Source: Bacteroidota bacterium
Lineage (GTDB): Bacteria > Bacteroidota > Ignavibacteria > Ignavibacteriales > Ignavibacteriaceae
Direction of reading: 5' to 3'
Length of the DNA: 49,328 nt
Assembly: GCA_021813585.1 (NCBI GenBank)
Contig: JAKAJV010000037.1
Span: 1-49,328, forward strand
A program made the translations under genes and the position numbers. This document shows positions 41,652-49,213 of the stretch, one piece after another. Numbering within the stretch: position 1 is the stretch's first letter; every line of letters begins with the position of its first letter. The notes beneath the pieces are model-generated. The model saw only the letters and a program-made list of their open reading frames with translations, had not been told where the DNA came from and made no database searches.

Positions 41652-42024
41652 AATGGTTATTCCTAATGATGGTTTAACTTAACGGCCTGTATGAGTAAAT
41701 ACCGGAATTGAAATAGACCGGAGATCTATCTCCGGTATTAAAGGGATATGAACTTTTAATTCCGTAAATAAGCGGCGTCACTACCCGAACTGCATCAAGC
41801 TTTTTAATAATGGCGAGAAATATAATAATTTTTTATAAAGCAGAAACATGAATCGACTGCATTAAAAATATTTTTATACCATCTATACAATGCATCACAA
41901 AATTTATTGCAATAAATGAGTTAGTAATTCATATTTTGATGCAACACAAGGATTACAGAATTACTTACTCCTTTGGTTTTTGTCTATCAATTAATAAAAT
42001 TACTTCAGCAGTTTAAGTATTTAT
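41652..42024. other. 373-bp divergent control region with inverted repeats
   Basis: No gene seen. It separates the M3 peptidase (minus) from the siroheme locus (plus) and must hold both promoters. A perfect palindrome ACCGGAGA-TCTA-TCTCCGGT lies at 41717-41736. TGCATCA occurs at 41791-41797 and 41891-41897, a variant TGCATTA at 41858-41864, and the inverse TGATGCA at 41937-41943; the last pairs with the 41891 copy over about 11 bases (TGCATCA-C-AAAAT against ATTTTGATGCA). These could be operator boxes for the siroheme genes. Confidence 0.55.
41717..41736. promoter_or_regulatory. 8-bp stem palindrome upstream of M3 peptidase gene
   Basis: ACCGGAGA (41717-41724), TCTA, TCTCCGGT (41729-41736), perfect arms. 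It lies 66 bp upstream of the peptidase start on the minus strand. It could be an operator or an mRNA leader hairpin; no T-run follows on either strand. Confidence 0.4.
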
Positions 42025-42714
42025 ATGAAAAAAAACAGACGTCTAGTTTTTTTCCCGATACTAATTAATCTAAAAAAATTTCCATGCCTGGTTGTAGGCG
42101 GCGGAAAAGTTGCCTATAGAAAAGTTCTGGCTCTTCTGGAATTTAATACTAAAATAACTATTGTCTCTCCCAGATTATGCAGGCCGCTTATTGAATTAGC
42201 CGCGAAAAATAAAATTATAATTATCAAAAAATCATATTCAAAAGAGTACTTAAAGAATATTAAAATTGTTTTTTGCACAACCGATAACGAGAAGATTAAT
42301 AAAGCCGTGAATAACGACTGCACAGCTAGCGGTATTCTGATAAATGTTGCCGATAAGCCGTCTTTGTGCGATTTTATTCTGCCTGCAAATTTAAAACGGG
42401 GCGACTTAACAATATCTGTTTCTTCGCAAGGCAAAGCTCCGTTTTATGCAAAAGAGATAAAGAATAAACTGGATGATCTTATTCCACCGGTCTATGCGGA
42501 TATTATCCGGCTGGCGGGGCAATTTAGGAGTCATCTTCTAACAAATTTAAATAATAGGGGAGATGCGGGACTAAAAAAAAGATCGGCTAAGGTAAAGGCA
42601 AAAATGTTCAATAGATTTTCTAAAACAAATTGGGAAGAGGTTATTGCCGGAAACGACGGAAGGCCTTCAAGCTATTATATTCGGAAAATCTTAAAAGGGA
42701 ATTATAAATCTTAA
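42025..42714 (+). CDS. Precorrin-2 dehydrogenase / sirohydrochlorin ferrochelatase domain protein
   Basis: The CysG N-terminal (Met8p/SirC-like) enzyme of siroheme synthesis. It oxidises precorrin-2 with NAD and in some members inserts iron. The NAD-binding motif is LVVGGGKVAYRK near residues 25-36, after FFPILINLKKFP. Typical later segments are TIVSPRL, FCTTDN, LINVADKPSLCDFILPA and GDLTISVSSQGKAPFYAKEI. The 229 residues match the standalone form, and the SUMT activity is encoded separately at 43349. It is the first gene of the plus-strand siroheme/sulfur locus, 19 bp before the sensor gene. The product siroheme is the cofactor of sulfite and nitrite reductases. Confidence 0.9.
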   Translation: MKKNRRLVFFPILINLKKFPCLVVGGGKVAYRKVLALLEFNTKITIVSPRLCRPLIELAAKNKIIIIKKSYSKEYLKNIKIVFCTTDNEKINKAVNNDCTASGILINVADKPSLCDFILPANLKRGDLTISVSSQGKAPFYAKEIKNKLDDLIPPVYADIIRLAGQFRSHLLTNLNNRGDAGLKKRSAKVKAKMFNRFSKTNWEEVIAGNDGRPSSYYIRKILKGNYKS

Positions 42715-42733
42715 ATAATTACCGGGTAAAATT

Positions 42734-43318
42734 ATGAGCGATCCAATCATATTAAAAAGAAAGATTATTATCACCTTCATAATCTTATTGCTTTTAATAC
42801 TTTCTAGCGGGGCATTGGGCTGGATATTTACCCAGCGGATAGAAAGAAGTAATAAAGTAATAGACGTAGTTCACTTGTTTAAAGAATCGGAACTGCAGTT
42901 GAGACGGGAGGAAAAAAATCTTTTAATTAGGGGTTACTCAACGCAGAGGTATCTAAGATGGCAGAAAGCTAAAGAAGATTTTCATCAAAGGTTCGGCGAA
43001 CTGATAGGGATGAAAGCTTTAAGCGATTCGGATATTGCACGAATAAAATTCAACTATACAGAAATGTCGGACACATACAATAAATTTTTTGACGATATAA
43101 AGACCAATGCTCTAAGCCAGAACGAGGTAGTAAAATACGACGACAAGTTTAAGAAAATAGGCAGAGAGACGCTTGAGATTATAAACAGCATTTTAGCCCG
43201 CGAGCAGCGTATAGCATCAAGGTCGGATTCGCAGGCTGATATTTTAATCGGAGTTTTTTCAACAATCTTTGTAGCGGCGGCATTCTTTCTTATAATAAAT
43301 GTAATTAAGCATTTATAG
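42734..43318 (+). CDS. Orphan membrane sensor-like protein (helical-bundle domain, no output)
   Basis: A 194-residue protein with two membrane helices (about 12-32 and 172-191) bracketing a roughly 140-residue helical extracytoplasmic domain. The stretch ELQLRREEKNLLIRGYSTQRYLRW resembles the ligand-binding helical-bundle (4HB/HBM) domains of chemoreceptors and histidine kinases. It stops a few residues after the second helix: no HAMP, kinase, methyl-accepting or cyclic-nucleotide domain follows. It sits between the two siroheme genes, 19 and 30 bp from them, which implies cotranscription. It could bind a small anion and signal through a partner, but the role is unknown. Confidence 0.75.
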   Translation: MSDPIILKRKIIITFIILLLLILSSGALGWIFTQRIERSNKVIDVVHLFKESELQLRREEKNLLIRGYSTQRYLRWQKAKEDFHQRFGELIGMKALSDSDIARIKFNYTEMSDTYNKFFDDIKTNALSQNEVVKYDDKFKKIGRETLEIINSILAREQRIASRSDSQADILIGVFSTIFVAAAFFLIINVIKHL

Positions 43319-43348
43319 CCGCAGTAATTATATTAACGGAGACTTATT

Positions 43349-44188
43349 TTGAAGTGCGGTAAAGTTTATATAGTAGGCGCAGGGCCGGGCGACCCGGAAC
43401 TGATAACACTTAAAGCAATGAAGAAATTGAAGCAGGCTGATGTAGTTGTATACGACAGGCTGATAAGCTTCGAATTATTGACTTATTGTAGAGCCGGCTG
43501 CGAAAAAATTTTCGTCGGCAAAGAATCCGGTTACCATCCCATAGAGCAGGAACGCATAATTGAAATTCTAATTAGGAAATCGAAAAGCGGCTTAGCGGTT
43601 GTAAGGCTAAAAGGCGGCAATCCGTTTGTGTTCGGCAGAGGCTCTGAAGAAGCAGAGGCACTAAAGAAAGCCGGCATTGAATTCGAAATCATACCGGGAA
43701 TTACATCCGGGCTTTCCGCCCCTATTTATGCAGGTATACCGATTACCCACAGAGGCCTTATCACTCAATGCGTTCTTATAACTGCTCATGAATCGCCTGG
43801 CAAGCCGGAAACTCAAGTGGAATGGGCTAAGCTGGCAAAGCTGAAAAATGCAAATCTTATAATCTATATGGGAGCTTCCAGGATAGACAAGATTTGCAAT
43901 GAATTAATAAAGCACGGAATGGACCCGGCTATGCCGGCCGCGGTAATTGAGAACGGAACTTTGCCGGAACAGCGAACCATTACGGCAAGGCTTGATGAAA
44001 TTTCTGGAGAATTCAAAAAATATAATTTCCATTCTCCTGTAATTATAATGATAAGCCCGACAGTTTCAATGAGAAAAGAAATTTCCCCGCTAGGTAAAGA
44101 TTCATCGGCCGGCGGCGGTATTAACGGGCCCGCAATGCTGCTGCCGGAAAATCTTGATGAATTATTTAAGATAGTTCAGATGCAGTAG
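43349..44188 (+). CDS. cobA: Uroporphyrinogen-III C-methyltransferase (SUMT)
   Basis: SAM-dependent enzyme that methylates uroporphyrinogen III twice to precorrin-2, the branch point to siroheme and cobalamin. The 279 residues hold all family motifs: YIVGAGPGDPELITLKAMK, VVYDRLIS, RLKGGNPFVFGRGSEEAEAL, IIPGITSGLSAPIYAGIPIT, YMGASR and VIENGTLPEQRT. The start is a TTG at 43349 after an ACGGAG ribosome site. There is no fused CysG N-terminal or HemD domain; the dehydrogenase is the separate gene at 42025. With that gene it forms a complete route from uroporphyrinogen III to sirohydrochlorin/siroheme. Confidence 0.95.
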   Translation: MKCGKVYIVGAGPGDPELITLKAMKKLKQADVVVYDRLISFELLTYCRAGCEKIFVGKESGYHPIEQERIIEILIRKSKSGLAVVRLKGGNPFVFGRGSEEAEALKKAGIEFEIIPGITSGLSAPIYAGIPITHRGLITQCVLITAHESPGKPETQVEWAKLAKLKNANLIIYMGASRIDKICNELIKHGMDPAMPAAVIENGTLPEQRTITARLDEISGEFKKYNFHSPVIIMISPTVSMRKEISPLGKDSSAGGGINGPAMLLPENLDELFKIVQMQ

Positions 44189-44262
44189 ACCGGTTCATTA
44201 AAGGAACGGCGGACTAAAGGGAATTACAATTCACTAAATAGTTATTTATATCAAAAAAGTAA

Positions 44263-45345
44263 ATGAACATATTTAATATTTATCTGCCCATTGCCGGAAT
44301 ACATTTCAGCATAGTACTGCTGCTTACAATAGGTTTCTGTGTCGGCGTCCTCAGCGGGTTCTTCGGAGTCGGCGGGGGATGGATGGTAACCCCTGCACTC
44401 AACATATTCGGCTTTCACATGGCGTTTGCTATAGGAACGCCGCTGGCAAATATCTTCGGCCAGTCTATAGGCGCGGTTAGAAAACATCATAAGATGGGAA
44501 ACATCGACTGGAAGCTGGGGCTCATTTCTATCATTACTTCGGTTATAGGATTGGAGATAGGCTCCCGTGTTATACTTGCCCTGGAAAAAGCCGGCGACGT
44601 GGGAATAATTGTAAGATGGTGCTATGTATTTCTCCTTACCGCACTCGGCGCTTATATGCTCTATGATTATTTCGTACTTCAATTAAGGCAGCAGAAATTA
44701 GCGGAAGGAAGCCCGAAAGACCAGCAGACCGGCAATTTAAATGATAGGCCGAAGATAGCCGAAAGGCTGCACAATATAAATCTGCCCCCAATCATTTCTT
44801 TTCCGGCATCGGGTATAGAGGGCGTTTCACTCTGGATAATTCTATTCGTGTTTCTGATTACGGGATTCCTTTCCGGATTTATGGGCGTAGGCGGCGGATT
44901 TATTATAATGCCGGTGCTTGTTTATCTCATTGGTCTTCCTACTACTATTGCTGTCGGAACAAGTTTAGTCTCAGTCCTTTTTACCTCTGCTTACGGGTGC
45001 TTTACTTATGCGGTTAAAGGCCGGGTAGAGCTTATTGCAGCTTTTATCTTGCTGCTGGGCGCTTCCGTGGGGGCGCAGGTTGGCGCTACTGCGGTAAAGT
45101 ATATTAAAGGGTACGGAATAAGATTGTTATTCGGAATAATGCTCGTGTTCGCGGCATTCTCGGTAATTACGGAACAGTTCTATAGGATAATCAGCAGGCC
45201 GTTCTTTCAAATTATTGCTGAAATTATTTTGATGGGTACAGCCCTTATTATGACGACAATAATCATCGGCAAGCTTACGGTTGAATCTAGAAAGGAAAGA
45301 CAAAATGATGAGCCTGGCACAGAAAAGTCTGTTTACAAAAAGTAA
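44263..45345 (+). CDS. TauE/SafE family transporter, tandem copy 1
   Basis: Membrane transporter of the TauE/SafE (DUF81, sulfite exporter) family, 360 residues with about nine or ten helices. It has the family's inverted internal repeat: GFFGVGGGWMVTPALNIFGF in the first half and GFMGVGGGFIIMPVLVYLIG in the second. In the first half the helix motif is IGTPLANIFGQ (Pro where copies 2-4 have Asp), and in the second AVGTSLVSVLF. The C-terminus (about 340-360) is a charged tail unlike the others. It starts 74 bp after SUMT without a clear ribosome site. Relatives export sulfite or take up sulfoacetate or other sulfonates; the direction and substrate here are unknown. Confidence 0.9.
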   Translation: MNIFNIYLPIAGIHFSIVLLLTIGFCVGVLSGFFGVGGGWMVTPALNIFGFHMAFAIGTPLANIFGQSIGAVRKHHKMGNIDWKLGLISIITSVIGLEIGSRVILALEKAGDVGIIVRWCYVFLLTALGAYMLYDYFVLQLRQQKLAEGSPKDQQTGNLNDRPKIAERLHNINLPPIISFPASGIEGVSLWIILFVFLITGFLSGFMGVGGGFIIMPVLVYLIGLPTTIAVGTSLVSVLFTSAYGCFTYAVKGRVELIAAFILLLGASVGAQVGATAVKYIKGYGIRLLFGIMLVFAAFSVITEQFYRIISRPFFQIIAEIILMGTALIMTTIIIGKLTVESRKERQNDEPGTEKSVYKK

Positions 45346-45454
45346 AGCACGCTGTTAATTTATGCTTAAGCCGAAATTAGCGGCATACACTTTTTGCGGT
45401 TTGCTAAAAAATATTTTAACAGAATAATCTTAAACTGAAATAGAAAAGGGAGAA

Positions 45455-46501
45455 ATGGATATCTTTAATATATATCTGCCTGTAGCCGGCATAGAATTTA
45501 ATGCATTGCTGTTGATAGCTATCGGTTTTTGCGTAGGAGTTCTAGGCGGCTTTTTCGGTGTAGGCGGCGGATGGATAGTTACACCGGGGTTAAACATTTT
45601 CGGCTTCCATATGGCCTTTGCTATCGGCACCGATCTTTCCAACATATTCGGACAGACAATTGGCGCGGTTAAAAAGCACCAGAAGATGGGAAACATAGAT
45701 TGGAAGCTAGGACTCATTTCAATTGCTTCTTCAATTGTCGGTTTGGAAATAGGCAGTGATTTAATAATTGCTCTGGAAAAAGCCGGCGATGTAGGAATGA
45801 TAGTAAGATGGTGCTATATGCTGCTGCTCTGGGGCCTCGGCATTTTTATGCTTTTCGATTATTTCTCAATGGTCAGGAAACAGATGAGCGAAGAGCATCA
45901 GAAGCAGGGCGGCGGCTCTGAAAAAAAGCCTGTAAACGGCAAGAGCAAACTTTCTGAAAGGCTCGGCAAAATAAATATTCCGCCCATGATCTCATTCCCC
46001 GCATCGGGAATTGAAAGGGTTTCGATCTGGATTATACTCATCGTCTTCTTATTTACCGGATTCCTTTCCGGGTTTCTGGGAGTTGGCGGCGGCTTTATTA
46101 TTATGCCTGCACTGGTTTACTTAATAGGCTTACCCACTGCAATAGCAGTAGGTACTAGCCTGGTAACGGTACTTTTTAGCGGGGCCTACGGCTGCTTTAC
46201 CTACGCTATGAAAGGCCGCGTGGAAATTATCGCAGCGTTTATTATGCTTATCGGCGCTTCGATTGGTGCACAAGTAGGCTCAACCGCTGTAAAGTACATT
46301 AAAGGCTACGGCATCAGATTATTATTCGCCATCATGATAATCTTTGCGGGCTTTTCAGTTGCTACCGAACAGTTCTATAAAATTACTCGGCATGAATTCT
46401 TTCAATCTTTAGCGGGCGTAGTGCTTATGGGAACCGCGCTGGCTATGTCGATTGTAATTATTTATAAACTAGTTGTAATGTCCCGTAAAGAAAAGGTATA
46501 A
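45455..46501 (+). CDS. TauE/SafE family transporter, tandem copy 2
   Basis: Second of four tandem paralogues (348 residues), starting MDIFNIYLPVAGIEFNALLL. The duplicated motifs are GFFGVGGGWIVTPGLNIFGF and GFLGVGGGFIIMPALVYLIG. The first-half helix has IGTDLSNIFGQ, the second AVGTSLVTVLF, so it shares with copy 1 the uncharged form of the second half. The central cytoplasmic loop (MSEEHQKQGGGSEKKPVNG) is charged and differs in every copy. It has a good ribosome site (GGGAG) just before the ATG. It is separated from copy 1 by 109 bp, the largest gap in the array, where a second promoter could lie. Confidence 0.9.
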   Translation: MDIFNIYLPVAGIEFNALLLIAIGFCVGVLGGFFGVGGGWIVTPGLNIFGFHMAFAIGTDLSNIFGQTIGAVKKHQKMGNIDWKLGLISIASSIVGLEIGSDLIIALEKAGDVGMIVRWCYMLLLWGLGIFMLFDYFSMVRKQMSEEHQKQGGGSEKKPVNGKSKLSERLGKINIPPMISFPASGIERVSIWIILIVFLFTGFLSGFLGVGGGFIIMPALVYLIGLPTAIAVGTSLVTVLFSGAYGCFTYAMKGRVEIIAAFIMLIGASIGAQVGSTAVKYIKGYGIRLLFAIMIIFAGFSVATEQFYKITRHEFFQSLAGVVLMGTALAMSIVIIYKLVVMSRKEKV

Positions 46502-46539
46502 AGTGTTACTTCAGTTTTAACAAATAATTCAGGTTGGCT

Positions 46540-47604
46540 ATGGATATCTTTAACATTTATTTACCGGTTGCAGGAATCGAGTTTAATGCTTTACTATTAA
46601 TCTTAATCGGTTTTTGTGTAGGAGTGCTAGGCGGTTTCTTTGGTGTGGGTGGCGGATGGATAGTTACGCCTGCTTTAAATATTTTCGGCTTCCATATGGC
46701 CTATGCAATAGGCACGGATCTTTCCAATATCTTCGGCCAGTCGATTGGTGCAACCATTAAGCACAACAAGATGGGCAATATCGATTGGAAGCTTGGTGCA
46801 ATTTCAATCCTGGTTTCCATTATCGGGCTGGAAGCCGGTTCGCAGGTTGTTTTAATATTAGAAAAAGCCGGCGATATCGGCTCAATCGTAAGATGGTGCT
46901 ATCTTTTCCTAATGTTTGGTTTAAGTTCAATTATGTTTTACGATTACTTTGAGGTTTATTTTAAAAGTAAAAACCAATCTGCAAAAGGCAAAAAGAATAT
47001 TTCCGGTTCAATTGTAAAAGCAGACAAGATAAAATTAGCGGAGAGGCTTCATAAAATAAATCTTCCGCCTATGATTTCCTTCCCGGCTTCCGGCATACAA
47101 TCGGTATCTCTTTGGATTGTTATACTGATTTTTTTATTCACGGGCTTCTTGTCCGGCTTCCTTGGAGTTGGAGGCGGATTTATTAGAATGCCTGCATTGG
47201 TTTATTTAATAGGTGTCCCCACCGTTATAGCCGTCGGTACAGATTTAATGAGCATCTTGTTCGCTGGTGCCTATGGCTGCTTTACATATGCAGTTAAAGG
47301 ACGCGTCGAGTTTATAGCGGCATTCATTATGCTTATAGGAGCTTCAATCGGCGCGCAGCTGGGCGCTACCGCAATAAAGTATATTAAAGGCTACGGAATA
47401 AGGCTGCTGTTCGCAATTATGATTGTGCTGGCGGGATTTTCAATCGCACTCGAACAGGTTTATAAGGTTACAAAAGTCCCGGTCTATCAGTCGTTCGCCG
47501 GCATCGTTCTGATGGGCACTGCAGTACTTATGACTATTATGATTATTACGAGACTTATTATTGAAGCCAGGAAAGAAAGGAAAGCAGCTAAAAGTAATAG
47601 CTAA
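46540..47604 (+). CDS. TauE/SafE family transporter, tandem copy 3
   Basis: Third paralogue (354 residues). The ATG at 46540 is preferred over the in-frame TTG at 46534, because it gives the same MDIFNIYLPVAG start as its neighbours with AGG six bases upstream. First-half motifs equal those of copy 2 (IGTDLSNIFGQ). The second half differs: GVGGGFIRMPALVYLIG and AVGTDLMSILF, that is Arg for Ile and Asp for Ser within otherwise identical membrane segments. This pair also occurs in copy 4. The gap from copy 2 is 38 bp. Members may differ in substrate or work as a heteromer. Confidence 0.9.
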   Translation: MDIFNIYLPVAGIEFNALLLILIGFCVGVLGGFFGVGGGWIVTPALNIFGFHMAYAIGTDLSNIFGQSIGATIKHNKMGNIDWKLGAISILVSIIGLEAGSQVVLILEKAGDIGSIVRWCYLFLMFGLSSIMFYDYFEVYFKSKNQSAKGKKNISGSIVKADKIKLAERLHKINLPPMISFPASGIQSVSLWIVILIFLFTGFLSGFLGVGGGFIRMPALVYLIGVPTVIAVGTDLMSILFAGAYGCFTYAVKGRVEFIAAFIMLIGASIGAQLGATAIKYIKGYGIRLLFAIMIVLAGFSIALEQVYKVTKVPVYQSFAGIVLMGTAVLMTIMIITRLIIEARKERKAAKSNS

Positions 47605-47633
47605 CAAATATTTTCACTTAAGCGAGAAAGAAA

Positions 47634-48674
47634 ATGGATATATTTAACATTACACTACCGGTCGCAGGCATAGAGTTCAATGTTATATTATTAATAATCA
47701 TCGGTTTTTGTGTAGGAGTGCTGGGCGGTTTCTTTGGTGTGGGGGGCGCGTGGATTGTTACCCCCGCACTGAATATTTTCGGCTTCCACATGTCCTATGC
47801 AATCGGAACAGACCTCGCACATATTTTCGGCAAGTCTATTGTTGCAACTAGAAAGCACAGTAAGATGGGAAACGTTGACTGGAAGCTGGGCATGATCTCG
47901 ATAGTGGCTTCTATAGCTGGTGTAGAAGGCGGATCGCAGGTTATAATGGTTCTAGAAAAAGTAGGGAATGTCGGTTCGATTGTAAGATGGAGCTATATAA
48001 TATTATTGTTGGGCCTGTCATCATTTATGCTGTACGATTACTTTTTTGTACGCCCTTCCAATAAACAAGCACTTAAAAAAGAAACGGCTTCTTCAACCAG
48101 AAGCAAAGCCAATTTATCGCAGCGCCTGCATAGAATTAAGATTCCACCTATGGTCTCCTTCCCTACCTCCGGTATTGAATCCGTCTCTCTCTGGATAGTG
48201 TTGTTTGTTTTTTTTATTACGGGCTTTTTATCCGGCTTTATGGGAGTAGGAGGCGGCTTTATAAGAATGCCGGCGCTGGTTTATTTAATCGGCTGCCCTA
48301 CCGCAATAGCAGTAGGCACAGATCTTATGAGCGTACTATTCAGCGGTGCTTACGGCTGCTTTACATATGCATTAAAAGGCAGGGTGGAAATAATCGCGGC
48401 ATTCTACATGCTTATCGGCGCTTCAATAGGCGCGCAGCTTGGAGTAACCGCAGTTAAATACATACGCGGCTACGGCATCCGGCTCTTATTTGCAATAATG
48501 ATCGCTTTCGCAGGCTTCTCTGTTGTAATTGAGCAGATTTATAAGATGACGAATATACCAGTCTATTCCGTTATAGCAGGCGTGCTTGTAATCGGTTCTT
48601 CAATTTTAATGACGGTAGTTATTTGTTCCAAGTTATTTAAAGCCGTAAGGAACGAAAAGCGTTTAACCAGGTAA
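47634..48674 (+). CDS. TauE/SafE family transporter, tandem copy 4
   Basis: Fourth paralogue (346 residues), starting MDIFNITLPVAGIEFNVILL. It shares the Arg/Asp second-half form with copy 3 (GGFIRMPALVYLIG, AVGTDLMSVLF). Its first half is the most divergent of the set: GVGGAWIVTPALNIFGF (Ala for the third Gly), IGTDLAHIFGKSIVATRKH (His and Lys for Asn and Gln). If these helices line the transport path, this copy should differ most in selectivity. It follows copy 3 by 29 bp and is followed after 74 bp by a small membrane protein gene. Confidence 0.9.
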   Translation: MDIFNITLPVAGIEFNVILLIIIGFCVGVLGGFFGVGGAWIVTPALNIFGFHMSYAIGTDLAHIFGKSIVATRKHSKMGNVDWKLGMISIVASIAGVEGGSQVIMVLEKVGNVGSIVRWSYIILLLGLSSFMLYDYFFVRPSNKQALKKETASSTRSKANLSQRLHRIKIPPMVSFPTSGIESVSLWIVLFVFFITGFLSGFMGVGGGFIRMPALVYLIGCPTAIAVGTDLMSVLFSGAYGCFTYALKGRVEIIAAFYMLIGASIGAQLGVTAVKYIRGYGIRLLFAIMIAFAGFSVVIEQIYKMTNIPVYSVIAGVLVIGSSILMTVVICSKLFKAVRNEKRLTR

Positions 48675-48748
48675 CATGTTTGTGTTATTTGAAAATGAAA
48701 TTTTTACAAAATTAATAAACAATAGTCTAACAGATAAGGAATGAAATA

Positions 48749-49054
48749 ATGAACGTGAAAAAAATAGCAGCTTTGATTGTTTTTTGTTTCATCTTTGCCT
48801 ACGCATACGGCAATTCATATGCGGGAGGCGAAATGGGCGGCAAGCAGGAAGCCACGTTAAACAAAAAGATCGATACAAAAAATCTGTCGGGTGTAAATTT
48901 GTGGATAGTTGATTTGTATAATAACGACAGGCTGTTGTATGCAGTAATAGTTACATTGGTAATGGCCGTTTTAGGCTCTACTATGGCCTTCGGAACCGAT
49001 CTCGTGTTAAAGTATTTCGGTATGACCGTCTCCAAAATCTCGCACTCCGAATGA
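48749..49054 (+). CDS. Small membrane protein following the TauE array
   Basis: A 101-residue protein with an N-terminal signal-like segment (VKKIAALIVFCFIFAYAYG, residues of about 3-21), a short polar middle (GGEMGGKQEATLNKKIDTKN) and one long hydrophobic helix (LLYAVIVTLVMAVLGSTMAF) with a charged C-terminal tail. The AAGGAATG upstream of the ATG is a plausible ribosome site. No named family recognised. Its position directly after four TauE/SafE genes on the same strand suggests an accessory subunit of the transporter(s), by analogy with small partners of other permeases. That is inference only. Confidence 0.7.
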   Translation: MNVKKIAALIVFCFIFAYAYGNSYAGGEMGGKQEATLNKKIDTKNLSGVNLWIVDLYNNDRLLYAVIVTLVMAVLGSTMAFGTDLVLKYFGMTVSKISHSE

Positions 49055-49213
49055 TAATATGAGATAACCAGTTAATTTTTATTTTAACGCATTCCGGAAA
49101 TATTTATCTTCTTCTATTAGAAAATGTTTTTATGAGCGGTATATTTGAGAGGATAAATTTTATTCGTTACTTACGTACTATGCCGGCAACAGGATTAAAA
49201 CTTCGGTGGTAGA

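Noticed and set aside
45361-45454. Possible sigma-54 promoter (GGCATACACTTTTTGC) before TauE copy 2.
   Set aside because: The spacing between GG and GC is 12 rather than 10 bases, so it does not fit the -24/-12 pattern.
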